A DNA stretch of 13,870 nucleotides from Bacillota bacterium (lineage in GTDB: Bacteria > Bacillota > Bacilli > Bacillales > Cytobacillaceae): positions 1-13,870 of the forward strand of contig JAEWIG010000238.1 in assembly GCA_023387295.1 (NCBI GenBank), given 5' to 3'. The translations under genes were made by a program, and so were the position numbers. Each line of letters begins with the position of its first letter. The stretch's first letter is position 1. Positions 1 through 6,187 of the stretch are shown here, piece after piece. A model generated the notes under the pieces. That model did not search any database. It was not told the DNA's origin and saw nothing but the letters and a program-made list of their open reading frames with translations.

Positions 1-98
1 TGAGAAAATAAACTTATAAAAGTGGCTACCCCATTAAGGTTTTCTAGTGGTTTCTGCATTTTATGTCTTAAATTAATAAGAAATAGGAGTTGCGAAAA

Positions 99-1583
99 TT
101 GACTAGAATCAACACAGAAAAATCTCCAAAAACTATTAACCAACATAAACTAGAATGCAGTAATATTAAGGCGGACTATGAATTAATTATAAAATCATTG
201 AATGGATTAGAGGATTGTTATTTCTCCATCGTTGATGCCTCAGGGAAAATTATTTTCGTATCAAAAGACTTTGAAAGCTTAGATGGATACGTTACAAGCG
301 ATATAATCGGAAAAAATATATTGGATGTTTACAAGCTAGGGGAACAAAATAGTGTTCATATGAGGGCAATAAATGAAAAACGAGTGTTGAAAAATACTCT
401 ATTAAAATATCCTTCAGTTGATGGGAAGCCTGTACAGCTCGTTATGGATATCCATCCGATTTTTTCAGGCAAAGAAGTGATTGGCTCGATTGCCATTAGT
501 CGTGATACAAGTAAAATCCAAGCTCTTACAGATACCGTTTTATTGCTCCAAAAGTCACTTAATAATCAACTTAAGAAAACGAGCAATAATGGTACTCAAT
601 TTTGCTTTGATGACATCATTGGATCAGGCACATGCATGAAAAATGTCATTACTAAGGCGAAAAAAATGGCACGCTCCGAGTCTCGAATAATGATATTAGG
701 AGAAACCGGAACTGGTAAAGAACTATTTGCCCAAAGCATCCATAACGAAAGCTCAAGAGCTAAGGAGCCTTTTATCGCAGTAAACTGTTCAGCTATTCCT
801 GATACATTATTGGAAAGCATCTTATTCGGGACAAATAAAGGGGCATTTACCGGAGCTGAGGATAAACCAGGTTTATTTGAAGAGGCAAAAAACGGAACAC
901 TTTTCTTAGACGAGCTTAATTCAATGAGCATCGTTCTTCAGGCAAAGCTATTAAGAGCACTAGAAACAAATCGAATTCGTCGTGTCGGTGGGAACAAAGA
1001 AATACCTGTAAACCCACGAGTGATTAGTGCGATGAATATTGATCCACTAGAAGCAATTGAAACTGAAAAGATGCGCAGTGATTTCTATTATAGATTAGCT
1101 GTCGTTACGCTAGAATCTCCACCTTTACGGGATAGACAAGAGGATATTATTACACTCGCTATGTTTTATATTAAAAAATACAATAAAATTCTCGGAAGAA
1201 AAATTAATGAGCTATCATCAGAAGTCATCCAGTTATTCGAAAAATATAGATGGCCTGGAAATGTTCGGGAGTTGTGTCATACGATAGAACATGCGATGAA
1301 CATGGTCGATCCTACGGATACCTCCATATTAGTGCAGCACTTACCCGCATTTCTTCAGGATAACAGCAATCAAAACCACCAATCACCAATTACCATACCA
1401 AAAGGCAATGATTATAAAGAAATTATGCTACAAGTTGAAAAAGACTTCCTAACACAAGCACTAAAACGACATAACGGTAATATGAATCAAACCGCTATCG
1501 AATTAGGCCTTACTAGGCAGTGTTTATTTTATAAGCTAAAACGATTATCCATCGATATTCAGCATGAGATTCATATTGGATAG
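99..1583 (+). CDS. Sigma-54-dependent transcriptional activator (PAS, AAA+, Fis-type HTH)
   Basis: Bacterial enhancer-binding protein expected to bind upstream DNA and drive open-complex formation by sigma-54 (SigL) polymerase using ATP. An N-terminal PAS sensor lies at about residues 35-140, with no phosphoreceiver domain. The AAA+ domain has Walker A GETGTGKE (201-208), an intact GAFTGA sigma-54 loop (248-253), Walker B GTLFLDEL (266-273) and RSDFYYRL (about 326-333). WPGNVREL follows near 385-392, and a Fis-like helix-turn-helix (NQTAIELGLTRQCLFYKLKR) lies near the C-terminus. I chose TTG at 99 because AGGAG at 85-89 lies 9 bases upstream; an in-frame TTG at 90 directly abuts that Shine-Dalgarno and is unlikely. 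It is the only regulator in the window and converges on the cai/fix genes, so it is inferred to be their specific activator, in the place CaiF holds in E. coli. The PAS ligand is unknown. Confidence 0.9.
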   Translation: MTRINTEKSPKTINQHKLECSNIKADYELIIKSLNGLEDCYFSIVDASGKIIFVSKDFESLDGYVTSDIIGKNILDVYKLGEQNSVHMRAINEKRVLKNTLLKYPSVDGKPVQLVMDIHPIFSGKEVIGSIAISRDTSKIQALTDTVLLLQKSLNNQLKKTSNNGTQFCFDDIIGSGTCMKNVITKAKKMARSESRIMILGETGTGKELFAQSIHNESSRAKEPFIAVNCSAIPDTLLESILFGTNKGAFTGAEDKPGLFEEAKNGTLFLDELNSMSIVLQAKLLRALETNRIRRVGGNKEIPVNPRVISAMNIDPLEAIETEKMRSDFYYRLAVVTLESPPLRDRQEDIITLAMFYIKKYNKILGRKINELSSEVIQLFEKYRWPGNVRELCHTIEHAMNMVDPTDTSILVQHLPAFLQDNSNQNHQSPITIPKGNDYKEIMLQVEKDFLTQALKRHNGNMNQTAIELGLTRQCLFYKLKRLSIDIQHEIHIG

Positions 1584-1591
1584 TTCTAATG

Positions 1592-1634
1592 AAAAAGGGG
1601 TCAGGCCTGACGATTGTCAGACCTGACCCCTTTT
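1592..1634 (+). terminator. Bidirectional rho-independent terminator after the activator gene
   Basis: A long near-perfect inverted repeat has arms 1593-1611 and 1616-1634 with a GATT loop and a single C/A mismatch. It is flanked by an A-run on the left and TTTT on the right, so it can terminate in both directions. It begins 9 bases after the activator stop codon. The GGGGTCAGG/CCTGACCCC core resembles palindromes dispersed in Bacillaceae genomes (recalled, not searched). Confidence 0.85.
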
Positions 1635-1737
1635 GAGGTTACTGGATATATTTCGAGGTAACCCTCTGTAAATGCCTATCTATAACAGCAACAAACTCCT
1701 TCTAGCATGCTGCTGTTATAGATAGGCTTTCTCTGTA
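1635..1737. terminator. Convergent intergenic region with a second strong hairpin
   Basis: Two further hairpins lie between the converging genes. A small one pairs 1637-1642 with 1658-1663 (GGTTAC/GTAACC). A large one has perfect 17-base arms at 1674-1690 and 1711-1727 around a 20-base loop; it starts 11 bases beyond the stop of the minus-strand transporter gene. On the plus strand it is followed by TTTCTCTG, a moderate U-tract; on the minus strand the tail is weak. It probably ends the minus-strand transcript together with the 1592-1634 element. Confidence 0.65.
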
Positions 1738-3000
1738 TTATTTAAAATCAACCGAACTTGATTCAGCTAACATCATTCCTTTTGTCTCAGGAGCCATAGC
1801 TATTGACACAACTAGTCCAAGAACTGTGATCACTACCCCCACAAGCATCGTTGGTCCAATTCCATATGCCCCCATGAAAATCGGTAATGCATATGTAGAT
1901 ACAACGGTCCCAATTCGACTAAAAGCCATCGCTGCCCCTACTGCCGAAGCTCGAATCTCAGTTGGGAAAAGTTCATTCGGATAAAGCCATTGCAAAATGC
2001 CAGGGCCACCAGAAAAAAACGCATACATACCGAAAGCAGCAACAACAACCCATATATTAGCATTTGGGAAAAATCCCAAAATCGCTAATGCAATACTCAT
2101 AATGGCAAAGCTGCCAATAAGCAATGGACGACGACCCATGGAGTTCAACCAAAACATTGCAGGAATACAGCCAATTAAGAAAAACATACTAATAATTACT
2201 TCTCCTAAAATAGCTTCCTTCCCAGCTCCGAAGCCAAATGCATCCATTATTTGTGGACCAAATGTATACAGACCAAACATCGGCACCACTTGACAAGCCC
2301 ATATTGTACCTATAAAAATGATTCTTCTAAGATAGCCTTTTTTAAATAGCTGGCTATACTGGGTCTTCTTTACTTCTTGGGTTTCTAATTCCACATCAGC
2401 ACCAAATAACTTTCGAACAATGGCACGAGCTTCTTCTATGCGACCTTTTCCTGCCAACCATCTTGGTGATTCCGGAATATTCCATCTTCCAATTAGTAGA
2501 AGTATACAAGGAATAACAGCACTCCCTAGCATCAATTGCCAGCCATATTCTACATCGCATAAATAATAGCCCACAATATTCGCCGCGGTTGCCCCTACAT
2601 ACCAAGCCGCTGCGATCATACCCATTGAAATAGCCCTGTACTTTCGCGGTGTGAATTCCGTTACGAGAGAAGTTGCGATTGGGTAGTCAGCACCAATAAC
2701 AACACCGATTAAAAACCTCATGACAACAAGCTGCATAGGAGTAGAAACAAACATAGTACCAATAGAAATAATTGCAATTGCAATAATATCGGCGGTGAAC
2801 ATCTTCTTTCGTCCTACTAAATCTGTTACATATCCACCTAGAGCAGTTCCAATAAAAAGCCCTACTAATGCAGATGCACCAACTAACGCATTCCAGTGTG
2901 CATCTAAATTCAGTTCAGGTCCTAATTGGGTAAGGGCGACACCGATAATCACCAAAACATAACCATCTAAGAACGGTCCACCACTTGCAAATAGGATCAT
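1738..3000 (-). CDS. MFS transporter, sugar-porter-like; N-terminus displaced by an apparent frameshift
   Basis: Twelve-helix-type major facilitator, probably a proton-coupled metabolite transporter in the cytoplasmic membrane. Family marks include GGYVTDLVGRKK (residues 55-66, loop 2-3 motif), PESPRWL (176-182), ELFPTEIRA in loop 10-11 and PETKG (404-408) near the C-terminus. It looks like the NiaP/aromatic-acid-type group, but substrate cannot be read from sequence. The ATG at 3000 has no Shine-Dalgarno and would start directly at helix 1. In-frame codons upstream (3001-3045) encode a convincing N-terminus, KKSFDDVELTPFLKK, but no start codon precedes them. A well-placed RBS and ATG at 3053 lie one frame away (see the separate site). 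It follows the maoC-like gene on the same strand, so a role in moving carnitine-related compounds is inferred. It may be a pseudogene, a sequencing-error victim or a recoded gene. Confidence 0.75.
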   Translation of the reverse strand: MILFASGGPFLDGYVLVIIGVALTQLGPELNLDAHWNALVGASALVGLFIGTALGGYVTDLVGRKKMFTADIIAIAIISIGTMFVSTPMQLVVMRFLIGVVIGADYPIATSLVTEFTPRKYRAISMGMIAAAWYVGATAANIVGYYLCDVEYGWQLMLGSAVIPCILLLIGRWNIPESPRWLAGKGRIEEARAIVRKLFGADVELETQEVKKTQYSQLFKKGYLRRIIFIGTIWACQVVPMFGLYTFGPQIMDAFGFGAGKEAILGEVIISMFFLIGCIPAMFWLNSMGRRPLLIGSFAIMSIALAILGFFPNANIWVVVAAFGMYAFFSGGPGILQWLYPNELFPTEIRASAVGAAMAFSRIGTVVSTYALPIFMGAYGIGPTMLVGVVITVLGLVVSIAMAPETKGMMLAESSSVDFK

Positions 3001-3069
3001 CTTTTTAAGAAAAGGTGTTAGTTCTACATCATCAAAACTTTTTTTGCATGCATACTCTTACCTCCCTTT
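3001..3069 (-). other. Likely true translation start of the MFS gene, out of frame by one base at an A7 run
   Basis: On the minus strand AAAGGGAGGT (about 3060-3069) is followed after six bases by ATG at 3053-3051. This reads Met-His-Ala-Lys-Lys, then leaves the transporter frame and stops at TAG (3026-3024). The run of seven A's (plus-strand T's 3039-3045) is the junction. One extra A, or a -1 ribosomal slip on A_AAA_AAA (in the correct phase of the initiating frame), gives MHAKKSFDDVELTPFLKKM joined to the transporter. Causes may be a homopolymer sequencing error, an inactivating mutation or programmed frameshifting; the sequence alone cannot choose. Confidence 0.75.
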
Positions 3070-3111
3070 TTGCTTAGCATACAGGGCTGCCAATGCAGTT
3101 AGTCCATTAAT

Positions 3112-3145
3112 GGTCGGTGGGATTTAAACAATAATCCCACCGACC
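3112..3145 (-). terminator. Perfect 13-bp hairpin between the maoC-like and MFS genes
   Basis: Arms 3112-3124 (GGTCGGTGGGATT) and 3133-3145 are exact complements with an 8-base loop. Neither strand has a good U-tract directly after the stem, so it may be a weak terminator, a pausing or attenuation element, or an mRNA 3'-end stabiliser for the upstream gene. It sits about 80 bases beyond that gene's stop and about 60 bases before the MFS start region. Confidence 0.5.
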
Positions 3146-3223
3146 TAAGTTTCACATTATTCGTCTGTTCTTTCGTATTCGAATGATAACAGTCGACACT
3201 TTTTGTTTTTAGTGCCAAATGTA

Positions 3224-4075
3224 CTATTTCCATTCAATAATGCCAAAGTTTAGATAAGGCTTCGCTTGTGTGTAAGCATCAATTACTCTAAAGTGAACTT
3301 TATTGTCACCCATTTTCCACATTTGCGTCTTAATTGTTGCCCCTGGAAGAAGGGAAGCCGTAATGCGAGTCTTGAAGCGTGTTAATCTTTCTGGTTCTCC
3401 AGGAATAAATGTTTTGATAAAATGACGACAAGCAACTCCTGCAAAGCTTACAGCATGAAGAATTGGTTTCATCTGACCATTTGCTTTGGCATATTCCCAG
3501 TCAATATGCTGAGGGTGGTAATCCCCAGATAATCGATAAATCAATGCTTGATTTTCTGGAATACGCTCTTCTATTTCAAAATCTGGATCTCTTTCTGGGA
3601 TTTCTACAATATCTTTTGGTGGTTTCGGACCTCCAAAGCCTCCATCATAAATTAAGCAATCCCAGCTTTCGTTCGTAAAGATTTTTGTTCCTGTTTCATC
3701 ATAAGTTTCGCCTACATGCTGAGCTAACAAACCTCTGTCTGGCCCACGGTCATATAAGCCTTTAAGTAATACATGTGTGCTTAACTTCCCTGACAATTTT
3801 GTAAGTGGTTGATGGAACTGTAAATCAAATCCCCAGTGAAGTGATCCTGCATAATTGTATCCATAATCGATCGTTTTTGTAACTTCACTGTCTACAATTG
3901 GCATTGCTGCAAACATCGGAAGAATTTTTAAATCCTTTTCGTAAACATATTCCAGATCTGTCTTCCCATCAACACCGGCACCACAGCCAAGTGCAAAAAG
4001 AATTAAATCTTTAAAATCATAGTCTCTTTCAAAAGGTCCAAATGTTTGTCCAACCATTTCTGTTTTAATCGCCAT
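3224..4075 (-). CDS. MaoC-like double hot-dog enoyl-CoA hydratase (hydratase 2 family)
   Basis: Predicted to hydrate or dehydrate a 2-enoyl/3-hydroxyacyl-CoA in the cytoplasm. Its 283 residues suit the two-hot-dog hydratase 2 family (peroxisomal MFE-2 hydratase type). The N-terminal half has FALGCGAG (residues 27-34), like the YALGVGA signature. The C-terminal half has YRLSGDYHPQHID (180-192), with the expected catalytic Asp185 and His190 at the usual D-x4-H spacing. The family Asn of the GDxNP motif is replaced by His187. The start ATG has a GAGGA ribosome binding site. It follows caiC after 184 bases holding its own Fnr-like promoter. No crotonase-type CaiD is present in the window, so crotonobetainyl-CoA hydration or carnitinyl-CoA dehydration is a reasonable but unproven role. 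The fold is confident; the substrate is not. Confidence 0.85.
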   Translation of the reverse strand: MAIKTEMVGQTFGPFERDYDFKDLILFALGCGAGVDGKTDLEYVYEKDLKILPMFAAMPIVDSEVTKTIDYGYNYAGSLHWGFDLQFHQPLTKLSGKLSTHVLLKGLYDRGPDRGLLAQHVGETYDETGTKIFTNESWDCLIYDGGFGGPKPPKDIVEIPERDPDFEIEERIPENQALIYRLSGDYHPQHIDWEYAKANGQMKPILHAVSFAGVACRHFIKTFIPGEPERLTRFKTRITASLLPGATIKTQMWKMGDNKVHFRVIDAYTQAKPYLNFGIIEWK

Positions 4076-4160
4076 TTTAGTTCATCCTCACTTTTTTAGT
4101 TATCATTTTTAGTAAAAGTTAGTTATGACTTACGATTGCACACACAACGATTTTCTTAAC

Positions 4161-4170
4161 CACCTCCTTA
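4161..4170 (-). promoter_or_regulatory. Orphan strong Shine-Dalgarno at the 5' end of the maoC leader
   Basis: The minus strand reads TAAGGAGGTG here, about 90 bases upstream of the maoC-like ATG and only 7-16 bases after the predicted transcript start near 4177. No start codon lies at normal spacing; the nearest is GTG at 4145, opening an eight-codon frame ending at TAA 4121-4119. It could be a STAB-SD-type mRNA 5'-protecting site, a weak leader-peptide site or a remnant of a lost gene. Confidence 0.4.
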
Positions 4171-4183
4171 CATTCAATCTATT

Positions 4184-4229
4184 AATATAGATAAATACAT
4201 TTATATTAATTGTGAAGTTTTTCACAATT
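4184..4229 (-). promoter_or_regulatory. Fnr/Crp-type box and aligned -10 element upstream of the maoC-like gene
   Basis: A perfect palindrome with 9-bp arms occupies 4208-4229 and contains TGTGA-N6-TCACA (4211-4226), the Bacillus Fnr/Crp-family consensus. On the minus strand the hexamer TATATT (4189-4184) lies exactly where a -10 element falls if the site is centred at -41.5, the classic class II activation geometry. The predicted transcript start is near 4177, giving a leader of about 100 bases before ATG 4075. Confidence 0.7.
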
Positions 4230-4259
4230 GGTTATAATCTAGCTCATGAGATTTAGTAT

Positions 4260-5813
4260 TTAATGTAATAATTTTTTTTGTACTTTATAAGTGCATGTAC
4301 GTGGGAAGCATGTCTTTATTTCAATAAAGCTCGGTACTTTGAATTCAGCCATATGTGTACGACAGTATTCTAAAATCTCTTCTTCAGAGAGCTTTTTACC
4401 GTCTTTTACAATAACAAAAGCCTTTACAGCTTCATCACGAATAGGATCAGGTACACCAATTACCGCCGCTTCAGCGATTTTTGGATGACCCATTAGAATA
4501 TTTTCAATTTCTGTCGTTGAAATATTTTCACCTGACCGTTTAATCATATTGACCTTTCGATCAACGAAGTAAAACCAACCATCCTCATCTACATAGCCTT
4601 TATCGCCTGTATGCAACCAACCTTCTGCGTTCAAAGTCTTTGCGGTTGCCTCTGGGTCATTGTAATATTCTTTCATGAGCGTTCTACCAGGTACACCCTT
4701 TATATAAATCTCACCGATTGTATGAGGCGGAAGTTCATTTCCTTCCTCATCAATAATTTTTGCTTCATACGATAATCCAGGTTTCCCAATAGATGGCCAT
4801 CTTCTTTCACCACATGGAGGGTCAGTAATTATACCGACAAGCGATTCGCTTAGACCATAAGAAGTAAAGAGTCGAACTTGATATCGCTCTTCGAAAGCCT
4901 TTTTTTCCTCCTCAGTAAGCGAAAGATAGAAAAACACTTCGCGGACACAGTGATCTCTTTCCCATTCCTGCTGCGGTTGCAGCATCATCGTCCGAATCAT
5001 CATTGGTATACACTCTGTAATAGTTGCTTTATATTCGCAAACTTGTTTCCAAAATCTCCTTGCGCTGTATTTCTCGACGGAAATCATCGTTGCGCCTACT
5101 GAAATCACAGGCATTAAGGCACTAAGCTGAAAATCAACATGAAACGCAGGCATGATGGTTAGAAACCGATCATCTGATCTCATAGATAGTTGCCATGCGG
5201 TAAAAAAACCGGAATATAATAGATTACAGTGGGTTAGAACGACACCTTTTGGCTTTGAAGTTGTCCCAGATGTAAACAAAATTTCCACAGCATCATCACT
5301 ACTTAAAGTTCTTAGCTCCTTTAATTCCTTTGGCTGCTTATTCTTCATTTCTGTAAAGCTAATCGTTCCAGAAATAGGTTTTTCGCTTCTTGCCAACAAG
5401 ATCGTATGAATGCTACTACTATTGCTTTGAATACTTCCTTCATAAAAAGGTAAAAACTCTTCTTCCGTTACGACTGTACCAACACCGCAACGTTCAATAA
5501 TATCTTCACATTCTTCTTGTGAATATTTCGTATTTAACGGAACCATAATCGCGCCAATTTTTGCGAGACCAAACCAACACATGATAAATTCAGGGCAGTT
5601 ATAAAGCTGTATGGCAACCTTGTCAGCCTTTTTTATTCCTAGATCGAGGAAAAGGTTTGCTGCTTTATTAATTTCTTCATTAAATTGAGGATAAGTGTAT
5701 TCTCTTTTCCTACCGTTGCAGTCATGAAAGATCAAGGCTTTTTTTTCACTATCAGTACGGGACAGTTCGTCCCATAAATCTCGCAAAGTCCTATTCCCTA
5801 CTATATCTCCCAA
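4260..5813 (-). CDS. caiC: Crotonobetaine/carnitine-CoA ligase CaiC
   Basis: Adenylate-forming ANL-superfamily enzyme that charges carnitine, crotonobetaine or gamma-butyrobetaine with CoA using ATP. The A3 loop TSGTTSKPKG is at residues 181-190, YGLSES at 319-324, HTGD ends at Asp404, DRKVNMIKRSGENIS follows near 418-432, and the catalytic Lys510 sits in TYKVQKK near the C-terminus. Long stretches such as NCPEFIMCWFGLAKIGAIMV and TECIPMMIRT match E. coli CaiC as I recall it, so the specific name is warranted. I chose TTG at 5813 (517 aa): AAGAAGGTGG lies 5 bases upstream, and MGDIVGNRTLRDLWDEL lines up with the E. coli N-terminus. The GTG at 5822 is itself part of the Shine-Dalgarno. It follows fixX by 89 bases. 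Confidence 0.93.
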   Translation of the reverse strand: MGDIVGNRTLRDLWDELSRTDSEKKALIFHDCNGRKREYTYPQFNEEINKAANLFLDLGIKKADKVAIQLYNCPEFIMCWFGLAKIGAIMVPLNTKYSQEECEDIIERCGVGTVVTEEEFLPFYEGSIQSNSSSIHTILLARSEKPISGTISFTEMKNKQPKELKELRTLSSDDAVEILFTSGTTSKPKGVVLTHCNLLYSGFFTAWQLSMRSDDRFLTIMPAFHVDFQLSALMPVISVGATMISVEKYSARRFWKQVCEYKATITECIPMMIRTMMLQPQQEWERDHCVREVFFYLSLTEEEKKAFEERYQVRLFTSYGLSESLVGIITDPPCGERRWPSIGKPGLSYEAKIIDEEGNELPPHTIGEIYIKGVPGRTLMKEYYNDPEATAKTLNAEGWLHTGDKGYVDEDGWFYFVDRKVNMIKRSGENISTTEIENILMGHPKIAEAAVIGVPDPIRDEAVKAFVIVKDGKKLSEEEILEYCRTHMAEFKVPSFIEIKTCFPRTCTYKVQKKLLH

Positions 5814-5830
5814 TTTTTCCACCTTCTTTA

Positions 5831-5880
5831 TAATTGCCCTGTTAAACTAGACTGTTGGCTTCAACAGAGCTAACTTTAAG
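5831..5880 (-). other. Imperfect hairpin in the fixX-caiC gap
   Basis: A perfect core CTGTTG (5852-5857)/CAACAG (5862-5867) with a GCTT spacer is extended by outer GTTA/TAAC pairing with bulges. It may be a modest intercistronic mRNA structure or a regulator site. No promoter-like element was recognised in the gap. Confidence 0.3.
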
Positions 5881-5902
5881 ATATGATGCGTTATTCTATC
5901 GA

Positions 5903-6187
5903 TTAACCGTATCTAAATTCAACACCCATTGTGCCTTCCGGATACTCCCATTTTTTAATGACTGTACCTAAGCACAATATTCTACATGTGCCACATTCCA
6001 AACAGCCAGCATAATCAAATGATAATGTTTCATTTTCATTCAGCTTGTATAAGCCTGCGGGACAAGCATTAACAAGCTTCATTTTTTCCTTCAAATCCGG
6101 ATAATTTGGGTCAATTTCTATATGTGCATTCTCTTCATCGACAAAAAATTTATTTACGCCTAATTTTTCCTCAACACTCATACTCAT
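5903..6187 (-). CDS. fixX: Ferredoxin-like electron transfer protein FixX
   Basis: Small iron-sulphur protein thought to pass electrons with FixC between the FixAB electron-transfer flavoprotein and the membrane or partner acceptor. The 94 residues carry NACPAGLY (Cys42) and FDYAGCLECGTCRILC (Cys62, 65, 68 and 72), a 4Fe-4S ligand set. The end EYPEGTMGVEFRYG closely matches E. coli FixX as recalled. The start ATG overlaps the fixC stop in an ATGA arrangement, indicating translational coupling; a purine-rich AAGGGGG lies about 10 bases upstream. A second in-frame ATG at 6181 is possible. Its place after fixC in a cai cluster fits delivery of reducing power to CaiA. Confidence 0.93.
   Translation of the reverse strand: MSMSVEEKLGVNKFFVDEENAHIEIDPNYPDLKEKMKLVNACPAGLYKLNENETLSFDYAGCLECGTCRILCLGTVIKKWEYPEGTMGVEFRYG

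Noticed and set aside
596..931. 111-codon minus-strand frame inside the activator gene
   Set aside because: It lies opposite the conserved AAA+ coding region, with no ribosome binding site or family signature.
2396..2605. Minus-strand frame inside the MFS gene
   Set aside because: It is an alternate frame of a gene with clear transporter motifs, with no independent start signal.
3075..3094. Sigma-54-like TTGGCAG...TGCT upstream of the MFS gene on the minus strand
   Set aside because: The GG-to-GC spacing is 11 rather than 10, and the start would fall inside the Shine-Dalgarno.
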